DNA of 64,000 nt from Vampirovibrio chlorellavorus (lineage in GTDB: Bacteria; Cyanobacteriota; Vampirovibrionia; Vampirovibrionales; Vampirovibrionaceae): positions 44,065 through 108,064 of the forward strand of contig LAPX01000019.1 of assembly GCA_001858525.1 (NCBI GenBank). Reading direction: 5' to 3'. The notes under the pieces are model-generated. The model searched no databases and was not told where the DNA came from. It saw only the letters and a program-made list of their open reading frames with translations. The translations under genes were made by a program, and so were the position numbers. Below are positions 1 through 8,074 of this stretch, piece after piece. Position 1 is the first letter of the stretch, and each line of letters opens with the position of its first letter.

Positions 1-48
1 GCTCAAAAGTAGCAGTATAAAATATTTTGAATGCCGTATCTGAGGCAT
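1..48 (-). CDS. Start of a truncated gene in the trb operon (possible TrbL)
   Basis: The minus strand opens with ATG at 48 and reads M-P-Q-I-R-H-S-K-Y-F-I-L-L-L-L-S without a stop to the window edge. This looks like the n-region and start of the hydrophobic core of a signal peptide or first membrane segment. It lies 16 bases after the stop of the small protein in the trbK slot. In Trb operons the gene after trbJ/trbK is usually trbL, a polytopic inner-membrane protein, so that is the inferred identity. Only 16 codons are visible and the ribosome site is weak. Confidence 0.35.
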   Translation of the reverse strand, partial: MPQIRHSKYFILLLLS

Positions 49-64
49 TAAAGCTATTTCGCCT

Positions 65-292
65 TTAGTAAGTTTTGCCATCATCATTAGGTACTCGATA
101 GGAATTATGGTTTGGGGGCGGTTTCACAGGGGTAGGACAGGAAGTTTGTTTGCAAGGCGGACAGGTTATTATTTGAGAAGAAGGTTGAGAAATAGATAAT
201 GTTGTAATCCACGTTGAAATAAGCGCTGTACCTACTATTAACGTTATTAACATCCAAAGCTTCAACGTTAAAGCTTGAGTAAAAAGTGTCAT
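65..292 (-). CDS. Small single-span membrane protein in the trbK position
   Basis: This is a 75-residue protein. I chose ATG at 292 rather than the TTG at 307 because a strong AAAGGAG lies just upstream and overlaps the trbJ stop. It has one hydrophobic segment (about residues 10-30), then a short external part with the Cys-Pro motif CPPCKQTSCPTP. The last ten residues, RVPNDDGKTY, nearly repeat the end of the neighbouring TrbJ. RP4 TrbK, the entry-exclusion lipoprotein, sits at this place in the operon, but no lipobox is visible here and the sequence is not recognisably TrbK. A role in entry exclusion or pore assembly is inferred from position only. Confidence 0.6.
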   Translation of the reverse strand: MTLFTQALTLKLWMLITLIVGTALISTWITTLSISQPSSQIITCPPCKQTSCPTPVKPPPNHNSYRVPNDDGKTY

Positions 293-303
293 TAGGACTC
301 CTT

Positions 304-1056
304 TCAATAAGTCTTTCCATCATCATTACGAACTCTCGGGGCATTCATAAAGCGCTGGTGAGCTGCTTCTTGAGTGGCCATTCGGTCTTGTTTCTGGGCC
401 AAGTAATTGGCCTGCATCTGTAATTGCAGCATCATCATTTGGCGGAGTTTCATGACTTGCTCCACGTTTTGGGCGGCCATCATGTTGGCCACTTGCAACG
501 CTTGCATGCGACCCTCTGCCGATCCGGCCATGGACTGCAATTGCTGCATTAGGGCTTGCTCATTTTGCATTTGAGACGCTTGTAGCCCCAAACCTTTTAA
601 GGCGTATCTAGCGTTATCCGAGCCCTCTTGGGACCATTGAGCGTATTTATTCTGCCAATCCTTTGCATCCATTTTTCGATTCAGGTAAGCGTCATAGGTC
701 CCATACTTGCTTGAGAATTGTCCATCCAGATTGCTTGCGGAATAGGCCATCGAACGGCTTTGACTCATTAAATTCTGGAGTTTTGAAAAATCCTGCATAG
801 CCTGTCCCCAAACCTGCGTTGAAAGTCCTTTGGAATTGATCAGCATATCTTTGTACTGATTAATTTGAGTACCAAGTTGCTGTGCCTGAGTGGCCACTTG
901 CTTGGCCATCATGGCCTTATTCATCAGTTGAGTCCATTCTGTACCGCAGTTGGTACAAATTACCGCATTTTGTGCCTTGACCGGCTGTTCTCCCAAAGTA
1001 GTTAGTATCAGACTCAATATAATGCATAAGTTTGTTTTAACCCACCAGTGCTTCAT
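304..1056 (-). CDS. trbJ: Conjugal transfer protein TrbJ
   Basis: This is a 250-residue exported protein with an N-terminal signal peptide (cleavage probably after VKA near residue 28). The rest is rich in Gln, Met and Ala and helical, as expected for TrbJ, the VirB5-like minor pilus or mating-pair component of P-type type IV secretion systems. Length matches the family (about 250). The motif CTNCGTEWTQ follows the signal sequence. ATG at 1056 has an AGGGG ribosome site and overlaps the end of trbE by 20 bases, so translation is probably coupled. The C-terminus ends in RVRNDDGKTY, shared with the next small protein. Family assignment rests on operon order, signal peptide and composition. Confidence 0.8.
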   Translation of the reverse strand: MKHWWVKTNLCIILSLILTTLGEQPVKAQNAVICTNCGTEWTQLMNKAMMAKQVATQAQQLGTQINQYKDMLINSKGLSTQVWGQAMQDFSKLQNLMSQSRSMAYSASNLDGQFSSKYGTYDAYLNRKMDAKDWQNKYAQWSQEGSDNARYALKGLGLQASQMQNEQALMQQLQSMAGSAEGRMQALQVANMMAAQNVEQVMKLRQMMMLQLQMQANYLAQKQDRMATQEAAHQRFMNAPRVRNDDGKTY

Positions 1057-3520
1057 AATCTACCCCTCTCTTTTTCATCCAAACAAATGGCCACTTTGCT
1101 CCGTGTTCTGCTTTAAGCTGGTTCAGATGGGCCAGCTTTTCTTTGTCCGAAACAGCCACAAAGGACAACGCCAGTGGCCCCAAACCCAAATCAAATAGCC
1201 TGCGCCCTTCCGGGGACATGTAATAATATTGTCGCTTTTTGGTCGCCGTTTTAATGATCTGAATTTCAGCGGCATTCAAGCCCATCATGGCATACAGATC
1301 GCGGGGTCCTGGATGTTCGCTAGTGCCTTCCTTATCCGCCTCCTCATTAGGTAACAGGATTTTAGTCGGGCAACTTTCCAGCAACACATCATAAATCTGA
1401 GATTGCACAGCATCGGACAAGCTTTGCGTGGCCAAGACCACAGCGCAATTTTTCTTTCTCAATTCTTTGAGCCATTGGCGGATTTTGCTGCGAAAGACCG
1501 GATGCCCCAGCATAACCCAGGCCTCATCCAGCAATAACATGGCGGGTTGGCCTTGCAAATTCCGCTCAAACCGGCGGAAAAGATACAGCAATACCGGAAT
1601 GGCAATCCGTTCTTTCATGGCCATTAACTCTTCAATTTCAAACACCGTAAATGAACTGGTTTTGAGCCCGTCGGCTCTGGCATCCAATAAATTCCCGTAT
1701 GGGCCGCTGAGCGTATAAAACGACAAGGCCGCTTTGAGATCATCCTCTGCCCCACATTGTTGCAGCGTCAGCAGGAAATCAGACAAAGAGCGTTCATGTG
1801 TCTGTTTGGTTTCCCGCAAAATGCTCATGGCCCGGTGGATTTCCTGATTCTGGCGGGGGGTGGTGGTTTTACCCGTCCGCGTTTCATAAGTCGTGGCAAT
1901 CCAGTCTTCGGCCCAGGCCATATCGGCATCCGTATCAATCAAGGACAAAGGCGCAAACGACAAGCTTGCATTGTCACCACCAATGTCATAATGTTGGCCG
2001 TCACATGCCTCCACCAAGGCCCACATAGAACGGCCTTTATCGAATGCGGTAATCGTCGCCTTGGGATAGCGCCGAAATTGTGCCGCCAGGGTGGCCAATA
2101 ATACAGATTTTCCAGCCCCGGTTGGCCCCATAATCAACGTATGTCCCACATCGCTCACATGCAGGTTCAGGCGAAATGGGGTAGAACCCGTTGTGGCGGT
2201 ATGCATTAGGGGTGGCAAATTGGGCGGAACAAGCGGATTGGGGCAAAATGCCCGGCCTGACCAGATGCTGGTAATGGGAATCATATGCGCCAAATGGTTG
2301 GAATGAACCAAAGGACGGCGAATATTGGGTAAGGTGTGTCCCGGCAAGGTGCTGAGCCATGCTTCCATGGCATTCAAGGTTTCCAGCCTGCAATTAAAGC
2401 CCAATCGCTTAATTTCCCGGATGACCAATCGTGCATTTTCCAATAGGGCATCTTGATTCGGGTTCATCAAGACCACCACTTGCGAGCAATACCCAAAGGC
2501 CATTTGCCCACTATGCACTTCAGTCATCACCGCTTGGGTGTCCAGCGTCATATTCAGCGCATCTTGATTCACCATTCCGCCCTTCATTTTGAAAATCTGG
2601 TGAAAGGGACTTTGCGCTTTTTGAATCCATTCCCGGTGTTCTTTTTTCAGCAGGCCAATGGCTTCATGGGCATCCACATAGATCATGCGGGTGACCCAGC
2701 GATACGCCAGCGGTAAATGATTCAAGGCTTCCAGAATATTGGGATAAGACTCATTTGGCATCCCGGTGAGGCTGATACAGCCGATGAAATAATCGCCGAT
2801 TTTTGGGGTGTCTCCAGGAATCAGATCTTGCGCACCTAAATACCCATCCAAATACATGCCACAGGCAGGCAAGTTGACCGGGTGATACTCCCCCGTAATG
2901 GTGAAATTCAGGTAATTCACCAAATCATCGCGCAGATGCACCTGTCCGTATGCATCCGTCACCGAATAGCCTCGCATCCGGCGTACTTTCAAGATGCTGG
3001 AAAGCGCATCTTCCAGATTTTCCAATTGCCGCTCAAAGTATGCCAGATCGGATTCCAAAGACGTAACTGGTTCGGTTTTACGAGACTCATAGAACAGGTT
3101 TTTCAAGCGTGGACTCTGGAACGATGGGGATTTATAACGTACCACCCAAATATTGGTGCTTTCAAAATGATTGCCTTCTTTCAGGAAATTGGCCCGGTTT
3201 TCTGCTTCAATCCCTCGACTAATGGGATCGGGAAACGCAGAGGCTTCAGGCTCCGGGTAAGCCGCTGCTGGTTTGCGAATCAGTTCATGATGACTGACCC
3301 ACCCGCCGCCAAAATGCTGAGTCAAAATGGTGTTTAAGGTGTCCGCCTGGTAATTCCGCTGGGCGGGTGTGGCGCTAGCAATGTCCAAACCTTCGCATTC
3401 AAAGGCTGCCGTTAAGGAACCGTCTTTGCCCAACATGACCCCACTCTGAACCATGGCGGCATAGTTGAGCAAGGTCGCTAATCCTTGCGAATCCGTTTGA
3501 AATGCTTTGGTGGATAACAT
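1037..3520 (-). CDS. trbE: Conjugal transfer ATPase TrbE (VirB4 family)
   Basis: This is an 827-residue cytoplasmic or membrane-associated ATPase that powers pilus biogenesis and substrate transfer in the mating-pair apparatus. The Walker A motif GPTGAGKS is at about residues 463-470. Walker B (MLLLDEAW) is near residue 660, followed by the conserved ATQS segment. Length is typical of TrbE/VirB4. ATG at 3520 has an AGAGGGGA ribosome site. It sits between trbD and trbJ in canonical order and overlaps trbJ by 20 bases. The gene appears intact. Confidence 0.95.
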   Translation of the reverse strand: MLSTKAFQTDSQGLATLLNYAAMVQSGVMLGKDGSLTAAFECEGLDIASATPAQRNYQADTLNTILTQHFGGGWVSHHELIRKPAAAYPEPEASAFPDPISRGIEAENRANFLKEGNHFESTNIWVVRYKSPSFQSPRLKNLFYESRKTEPVTSLESDLAYFERQLENLEDALSSILKVRRMRGYSVTDAYGQVHLRDDLVNYLNFTITGEYHPVNLPACGMYLDGYLGAQDLIPGDTPKIGDYFIGCISLTGMPNESYPNILEALNHLPLAYRWVTRMIYVDAHEAIGLLKKEHREWIQKAQSPFHQIFKMKGGMVNQDALNMTLDTQAVMTEVHSGQMAFGYCSQVVVLMNPNQDALLENARLVIREIKRLGFNCRLETLNAMEAWLSTLPGHTLPNIRRPLVHSNHLAHMIPITSIWSGRAFCPNPLVPPNLPPLMHTATTGSTPFRLNLHVSDVGHTLIMGPTGAGKSVLLATLAAQFRRYPKATITAFDKGRSMWALVEACDGQHYDIGGDNASLSFAPLSLIDTDADMAWAEDWIATTYETRTGKTTTPRQNQEIHRAMSILRETKQTHERSLSDFLLTLQQCGAEDDLKAALSFYTLSGPYGNLLDARADGLKTSSFTVFEIEELMAMKERIAIPVLLYLFRRFERNLQGQPAMLLLDEAWVMLGHPVFRSKIRQWLKELRKKNCAVVLATQSLSDAVQSQIYDVLLESCPTKILLPNEEADKEGTSEHPGPRDLYAMMGLNAAEIQIIKTATKKRQYYYMSPEGRRLFDLGLGPLALSFVAVSDKEKLAHLNQLKAEHGAKWPFVWMKKRGVDYEALVG

Positions 3521-3545
3521 AGTCCCCTCTTCTTCCCCTATCGTT

Positions 3546-3833
3546 CTATGGCGTTAATTTGGCTCTGGACTGGGCCGGATAAAAGCGCCGGTATTTCAAG
3601 CGGCGAAAATACACCTGGCTGAGATACGGATCCGCTTTGGCCATTTGCCGTAATAAGGCCAGACCGACTGTCCAAACGCCAACACCCAAAAGAATTTTAA
3701 ACACGCTAATGTCAGACAGTATCAGCCCAGCAGCAATGACGCCCAGCATAATCACCCAAGGGCGCTCTCCGCCCAACAGCAAGTTGGGCCGGTGCAAGGT
3801 ACGCGAAAAAGGAAGTCGCCGCAGTCTGCTCAT
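3546..3833 (-). CDS. trbD: Conjugal transfer protein TrbD (VirB3-like)
   Basis: This is a 95-residue inner-membrane protein. A positively charged N-terminus (MSRLRRLPFSRTLHRPNLLL) is followed by two close hydrophobic segments (about residues 27-60), then the sequence DPYLSQVYFRRLKYRRFYPA, which is characteristic of TrbD/VirB3. It assembles with TrbE in the pilus machinery. The start overlaps the trbC stop as ATGA, and trbE begins 25 bases after its end. Confidence 0.9.
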   Translation of the reverse strand: MSRLRRLPFSRTLHRPNLLLGGERPWVIMLGVIAAGLILSDISVFKILLGVGVWTVGLALLRQMAKADPYLSQVYFRRLKYRRFYPAQSRAKLTP

Positions 3834-4183
3834 TGTCCCAACACGGCTCCTACCCCAAAGAGGCTATTAATAAAGGGCCGGGCGGCTATTAGGATAGAAC
3901 CCGATAAGGCCATCACCACCATGGAGCGGACAAAGCCGTCCATCTCACCACCGGTCATAAAGCGCCAAACGCCTGCCACAAAACCAATCAGGCACATACC
4001 TACGGCGATGGGTCCCAGAAAACTATCCACAATCCGTTGAAGAGGTGTTTCCCAGGGTAAGCCTGTACCACCGGCAGTGGCTGCCTGGGCCACGCTGGGC
4101 AAGAGAATTCCGATAGCCAGCAAGCTGCCCACCAGGACAACGGGCATCCACCGGCTAACGTTATAAGTTTGATATTTGTTCAT
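3830..4183 (-). CDS. trbC: Conjugal pilin TrbC (VirB2 family)
   Basis: This is a 117-residue propilin. The long signal peptide should be cut after AQA near residue 34. The mature part has two hydrophobic segments separated by a short polar loop (FMTGGEMDGF), as in VirB2/TrbC pilins. RP4 TrbC is further processed and cyclised. Whether that happens here cannot be seen. ATG at 4183 has an AGAGGGAAAAG ribosome site. The gene ends in an ATGA overlap with trbD and lies 23 bases after trbB. Confidence 0.9.
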   Translation of the reverse strand: MNKYQTYNVSRWMPVVLVGSLLAIGILLPSVAQAATAGGTGLPWETPLQRIVDSFLGPIAVGMCLIGFVAGVWRFMTGGEMDGFVRSMVVMALSGSILIAARPFINSLFGVGAVLGQ

Positions 4184-4206
4184 GCTTTTCCCTCTCTAAT
4201 TAACCT

Positions 4207-5169
4207 TCATTCCACGGTTTGAATTTGATACTGCTGATTCCGGTAGCCATCGACGGCCAGCAACGTTTTGACTTTACGCCCACTGCCGGTTTTCTCAATG
4301 TAGACAATGGCATCCACCGCTTCCCCGATCAGCGTTTTCATAGGCGACTGAGTGGCCAGCTCCAAGAGTTGTTCCAGTCTTAAAAATGCGCCTTCTGCGC
4401 TATTGGCATGCAAAGACGCCACACCGCCGGGATGACCGGTGGACCAGGCTGTTAACAGATCGAATGCTTCTTTGCCTCGAACCTCACCCACGATGATGCG
4501 ATCAGGCCGATGGCGCAAAGTGGCCTTCACCAGCGCTTGCAAGGACACATCCCGGCTGCTACGCATCGCCACGATATTGGAAGCACCAGATTGCAGTTCG
4601 ACGGTGTCTTCCAGCAGAATGAGGCGATGTTCCGGGCTGTGCTCGGTAATCGCTTGAATCACCGCATTGATGAGCGTGGTTTTCCCGCTGGAAGTGCCGC
4701 CCACAATCAAGATATTTTTGCGGGCTTTGATCCAAGTTTCAATCACGACCTTTTGCGCCTGGCTCAGAATGCCCGCAGCCACATAATCGTTCAAACTGAA
4801 AATCTGAATTGCCTTGCGCCGGATACTGAAAATGGGCCGCTCCACCACCGGCGGGATCATCCCGGCAAATCGGGAACCATCGTAGGGCAATTCGCATTCC
4901 AAAATGGGATTTTCTTTGGTAATGGCAGTATTACTGAGAGAAGCAATCACATTCAGGAGTGATTCTACTTGAGCCGCTTCAATGGTTCCCACCGACCGTT
5001 GGCCTGAGCGCAAATCATCCACCCAAACGCTGCCATCCGGGTTGGCCATGATTTCGATAATAGCCGGATCGCTCATATAGTTTTGAATAAAATCGGGAAT
5101 ATCTTGCAGCAACCGCGCCTGATAGCGTTGATGTTGCTCTTCCCTCACAAAAGATACGACTTGTGTCAA
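4207..5169 (-). CDS. trbB: Conjugal transfer ATPase TrbB (VirB11 family)
   Basis: This is a 320-residue hexameric traffic ATPase of the type IV secretion system. Walker A (VGGTSSGKTT) is at residues 156-165, the acidic box LILLEDTVEL near 183-192, and the Asp/His box HRPDRIIVGEVRG near 220-232. Length is normal. It is the first gene of the operon. The start is TTG at 5169 with GAGG about ten bases upstream. An ATG a little upstream is followed at once by a stop and cannot serve. The 5' region to 5650 must hold the operon promoter. Confidence 0.93.
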   Translation of the reverse strand: MTQVVSFVREEQHQRYQARLLQDIPDFIQNYMSDPAIIEIMANPDGSVWVDDLRSGQRSVGTIEAAQVESLLNVIASLSNTAITKENPILECELPYDGSRFAGMIPPVVERPIFSIRRKAIQIFSLNDYVAAGILSQAQKVVIETWIKARKNILIVGGTSSGKTTLINAVIQAITEHSPEHRLILLEDTVELQSGASNIVAMRSSRDVSLQALVKATLRHRPDRIIVGEVRGKEAFDLLTAWSTGHPGGVASLHANSAEGAFLRLEQLLELATQSPMKTLIGEAVDAIVYIEKTGSGRKVKTLLAVDGYRNQQYQIQTVE

Positions 5170-5650
5170 AATTTACATGCCTCAAAATAAGCGCGAAACC
5201 TAATGCGCTTGACTGTGAAACCACTTGCGAAAGTTATTTTGAAAAACTTGCGCTCATGTTAACTACTAATCTAAAACCCATGCAAGCACCATGTTTCAGA
5301 CATTTACAATCTGCTTAATACATGAAGGGAGGGAAAGTTAGTGGATTGAGCGGTTACTTTCCCGCTGGGCGGATTCAATGGCTTGATAAAGCTTGGAAAT
5401 CAAGTTACCCGCTTGATGTGCGTGTGGCAATGTGTTTCTTTATGAAGTGTAGTATTTTCACGAGTGGACGCTACTTTGCAGGCAAACGACTCTCACTCAA
5501 AGATCAAGATTTCTGATAGGACGACAAATAAAGACACTACTTAAAGTAGTGTCAGAACTACCAAAAGAAGTCTCAATGCAAAAGAGTCAAAGCTTATGGT
5601 TTTTATTTTATCGGCCATTTGTATTGATTTTAGAAATTTGGATTTAATCT
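5170..5650. other. Intergenic region upstream of trbB
   Basis: This stretch of about 480 bases separates the trb operon from the first AbiE module. I see no convincing gene. A 64-codon plus-strand frame at 5322-5516 lacks a ribosome site and resembles nothing. It contains the heptamer ACTTGCG twice, at 5223-5229 and 5246-5252, and the perfect palindrome listed separately. The trb promoter on the minus strand is presumed to lie here, but I could not pick one confidently. Confidence 0.6.
5533..5553. promoter_or_regulatory. Perfect 10+1+10 palindrome, operator-like
   Basis: The half-sites GACACTACTT and AAGTAGTGTC are exact reverse complements separated by a single A. The tiny centre argues against an intrinsic terminator, since no T-run follows on either strand, and for a dimeric protein binding site. 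It lies between the abiEii stop and trbB, about 365 bases upstream of trbB. The bound factor is unknown. Confidence 0.5.
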
Positions 5651-6700
5651 TTAATCAGGCTGGTTGATACGGTTTTCTAGGGTTCTCAATCTAGATATTA
5701 TTTCCTTAAAAGCGGGAACATCTCCCATAAACATCTCACTCATCGCCTGATAATCATTGCTTAAACTTGTCAGCAGCTCTTCACCAGGCACCAGCCTCAG
5801 AGAGCCAATACGGGCAGTTTCATAGGAGGCGCTGTTGTCGGAAAATAACAAGCTCTTATTCCGTACTACTTGTTCCAGTAAGTTTGTATTGGCAAGCGCA
5901 GAGTCCGCGACGCCTCTTTCCGCCATCATATAGGTGTCATAGTAATGACGTGACATACGATCTCGCTGTCTTGAGCCATGGTGGAGAGCATGTAGAATGG
6001 TCGCTTTTTCCCAAAAACTGCGCTCAGCAGCTAAAGTTGATACTTGAACAGCAACGTCTGTAAACAGTTGTGGAAAAGTTTCGGCAACGTATGGTCGAAT
6101 CAGTTTGCTTTCGTTGGGTTCAATTTCACCCCGAGCGCCAAACTCTAGTTTGATTTGTGGCTGTATATAACCACCAACTTCCACAGGAAAACGGAGTGGA
6201 AAAGTCGCACCATAGTTCAATGTTTTAGGATAATGGAACAGCAAAGTTTGCTGCTCTGGATCCGACTCATCCAAGACAACTTCCCAGCCATCTGATTGCC
6301 CCAGCGTCTGACGAATGGCCTCAATCAGGTTAGGCAGAGCTTCACCTTCCACAAAACGTTGGGCGTTTTGTTTTAGGGCATCAATACGTCGTTTGCGCTC
6401 CTTCCCTGAGATATTGGCAGCCATTGGGTTTTCGACTTCCCGCACATAAGGGGCAGTTCGGCTAATGGTCAGATCGATATCCTCCGAAAACCGCTCTATC
6501 AAGCCAAATGCCTTTGATAGAGACGTACCACCCTTGAATGTGAGGTAAGACGCAAGCTCTGGACATTCGTAGAGTCTTTTCAGCGTCCAGCAGACCCAAA
6601 AATCTTTTTCAATAATAATCGGTGTTACGCCACGGCTATTTGCAGCTTCTTGAAAGATTACTTGCCTTTCAGAGTCAGCCTTGTTTGAGAAGAGATCCAT
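5651..6700 (-). CDS. abiEii: AbiEii-type nucleotidyltransferase toxin (module 1, intact)
   Basis: This is a 349-residue protein of the AbiEii/AbiGii toxin family, the toxin of type IV toxin-antitoxin and abortive-infection AbiE systems. The nucleotidyltransferase signature is visible: GGTSLSK at 57-63, then the acidic pair in SEDIDL (D74, D76). Conserved EKD (31-33) precedes it. The start overlaps the upstream AbiEi-like gene by 26 bases, so the two are translationally coupled. There is no internal stop or frameshift, so this toxin should be functional. Family members phosphorylate or nucleotidylate tRNA or other targets. The substrate here is unknown. Confidence 0.9.
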   Translation of the reverse strand: MDLFSNKADSERQVIFQEAANSRGVTPIIIEKDFWVCWTLKRLYECPELASYLTFKGGTSLSKAFGLIERFSEDIDLTISRTAPYVREVENPMAANISGKERKRRIDALKQNAQRFVEGEALPNLIEAIRQTLGQSDGWEVVLDESDPEQQTLLFHYPKTLNYGATFPLRFPVEVGGYIQPQIKLEFGARGEIEPNESKLIRPYVAETFPQLFTDVAVQVSTLAAERSFWEKATILHALHHGSRQRDRMSRHYYDTYMMAERGVADSALANTNLLEQVVRNKSLLFSDNSASYETARIGSLRLVPGEELLTSLSNDYQAMSEMFMGDVPAFKEIISRLRTLENRINQPD

Positions 6701-7301
6701 GATGGTGCCGTTGTATCCTTAAAACCGTATCTGCCAGCCACCCAGGAAGCTGTGGAGTTGCACTAATTAACCCACGAATATCCTGATTATTCAGGAGCTT
6801 AGCACAGTGATGGATTACCTGATCATCGATATTACTCTTTCCCAGATATGATAAAGCTTGAAGCACGGAATTGCCCTTTGAAGACAAGCGATCCAGTAGT
6901 GGCACGCGGGCATGTTTGAAGACAATGCTACGTCCACCAATCTGCTTAGTCCTAGAAGGACCATTGGTCATATAAAGCGGCTTAGCGGGAACTTGGGTAG
7001 ATAGTCCCAGTAGGTTAGCGGCTATCGCGCCAGATGGAAAGACTTTGTCACCAACCTTGGCCGTGATGGCCTGTGCTAGCTTATCTGTGTCAGGCGAAAG
7101 TAAGCCCAAAATCTTATGCTGTCTTGGGTAATCATAGAACCCTCTATCCAAGCGCCGAATCAAACCCTGCTTTGCCAGGCGGGAGAGCGCCTGATCCACC
7201 GCTGTACGAGGACCAAGGTCCAAGAAATCCTTGGGCGTAAAGATCCACCCGCGTTTTTTAGCGCGAATTCTTTTTTTGATGTGATCAGTTACAAGACTCA
7301 T
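6675..7301 (-). CDS. AbiEi-type antitoxin (DUF6088-like), module 1
   Basis: This 208-residue protein has an N-terminal winged-helix region (about residues 15-60, including RTAVDQALSRLAKQGLIRRL and GFYDYP). It is followed by the antitoxin body typical of DUF6088/AbiEi transcriptional regulators that repress and neutralise AbiEii. ATG at 7301 has AGGAGA eight bases upstream. It precedes and overlaps abiEii. The inverted repeat at 7315-7348 is the likely auto-operator. Confidence 0.88.
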   Translation of the reverse strand: MSLVTDHIKKRIRAKKRGWIFTPKDFLDLGPRTAVDQALSRLAKQGLIRRLDRGFYDYPRQHKILGLLSPDTDKLAQAITAKVGDKVFPSGAIAANLLGLSTQVPAKPLYMTNGPSRTKQIGGRSIVFKHARVPLLDRLSSKGNSVLQALSYLGKSNIDDQVIHHCAKLLNNQDIRGLISATPQLPGWLADTVLRIQRHHHGSLLKQG

Positions 7302-7314
7302 AAAGTTCGTCTCC

Positions 7315-7348
7315 TATGTCAGATAATAGCATATGTTTTTCTGACATA
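7315..7348 (-). promoter_or_regulatory. AbiE module 1 promoter with flanking inverted repeat
   Basis: The plus strand reads TATGTCAGA at 7315-7323 and its reverse complement TCTGACATA at 7340-7348, 25 bases apart start to start. On the minus strand an extended -10 (TG-C-TATTAT) occupies 7331-7323, between the arms. This leaves a leader of about 15 bases before the antitoxin ATG. AbiEi proteins are known to bind inverted repeats at their own promoters, so this is the probable autoregulatory operator. Confidence 0.65.
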
Positions 7349-7491
7349 CAATCCTCCAGAAAGGCTCTCATACAAATAGATTATGGAAAAACAGTTGTCC
7401 TAGAATAAAAAAGACTCTGATATGTCCATTTTGTTGAGTTACAGCATTGAACAGGATGGCCTCAGAAGGAGGCTGGTTTTCGTAATATAAA

Positions 7492-7523
7492 GAGCTTTTT
7501 GTAAAATTTTGTTACAAGAGCTC
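7492..7523. repeat. Imperfect inverted repeat (hairpin)
   Basis: GAGCTTTTTGTAA at 7492-7504 pairs with TTACAAGAGCTC at 7512-7523 across a seven-base loop, with one bulge. It could be a bidirectional terminator or a structured operator. The T-run lies inside the stem rather than after it, so I do not call it a terminator. Confidence 0.4.
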
Positions 7524-7578
7524 CTTGATAGGGAAAGCCAATGGCGTCCGAATAGGTCTTTATGGGTCAAAGCAAATT

Positions 7579-7666
7579 GATCGGCAATAAGATCGGCAAT
7601 TTTCAAGAATCAAACAGTCTGAAATTAGAGCTATTACTGCATTTTCAATGTTAGCAAGATCGGCAA
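7579..7666 (+). repeat. Three direct copies of GATCGGCAA
   Basis: Exact copies lie at 7579-7587, 7591-7599 and 7658-7666, and a partial one (GATCGGC) is at 7704. The first two are 12 bases apart. They may be iteron-like or regulator-binding repeats upstream of the decayed plus-strand gene. No replication protein is seen nearby. Confidence 0.4.
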
Positions 7667-7721
7667 ATCTTCTGTCGTTCCCATTGCTAGCCCTATTTAT
7701 ATGGATCGGCCCCGGAGTATC

Positions 7722-7786
7722 GGTACTAGTACTAGGGTTTGTCTCATTCGGTTTATAAAAACTTGTATATTGGTACTATTAGTACC
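7722..7786. promoter_or_regulatory. Two GTAC-rich palindromes 50 bases apart
   Basis: GGTACTAGTACT begins at 7722 and GGTACT-ATT-AGTACC spans 7772-7786. The GGTACTA cores are exactly 50 bases apart. They look like a pair of operator half-sites in front of the decayed plus-strand frame. The binding protein is unknown. Confidence 0.3.
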
Positions 7787-8074
7787 CAGAAAGTACAAAA
7801 AATTAAACCAATTGTCGAAAGTTTCCAAGCTTGACTCTGCTTCGGGCTTCAGTCACCTGCAACGCCTTCATGAAAAGACCTTTAAGGGAACTATGGTGAG
7901 GCTAAAAAAACGGCCAGACAGCTCAACATCCCGGAGAAGCAATTGCCTGTACTCTTGCATCACTTGGCCAAAGATGAGTGGATTATCGGAGACTCAAACG
8001 AGGCCTGTATTCAATGTCGCACTAATCCTCAAAGGAGGAATCGTGCTTGGTTAAATCTCACTCATAACGCTTGA
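7771..8074 (+). pseudogene. Possible decayed gene of unknown function
   Basis: Three consecutive plus-strand frames read like pieces of one protein. First is QKVQKIKPIVESFQA (about 7786-7832), then DSASGFSHLQRLHEKTFKG (about 7833-7889). Last is a frame from about 7889 to the stop at 8072-8074 containing EAKKTARQLNIPEKQLPVLL and HLAKDEWIIGD. Two frameshifts would join them. The composition is protein-like (charged and amphipathic) but I do not recognise a family. The single long frame at 7701-8054 through the same bases is probably fortuitous. Confidence 0.25.

Larger units (their letters stand above)
7349..7770. other. Non-coding stretch with short repeats
   Basis: I see no gene here. It contains an imperfect hairpin (7492-7523), three copies of GATCGGCAA, and short GTAC-rich palindromes, each described separately. 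The region separates divergent material: AbiE module 1 to the left on the minus strand, and a decayed plus-strand frame to the right. Confidence 0.5.

Noticed and set aside
5223..5252. Direct repeat of ACTTGCG upstream of trbB
   Set aside because: It is only seven bases, two copies, with no clear promoter alignment. Noted but not called an operator.
5322..5516. 64-codon plus-strand frame upstream of trbB
   Set aside because: It has no ribosome site, no recognisable family, and sits in a regulatory gap.
7701..8054. 117-codon plus-strand frame
   Set aside because: Its residues are not protein-like at both ends. Better protein-like segments lie in shifted frames, so I describe it as a decayed gene instead.
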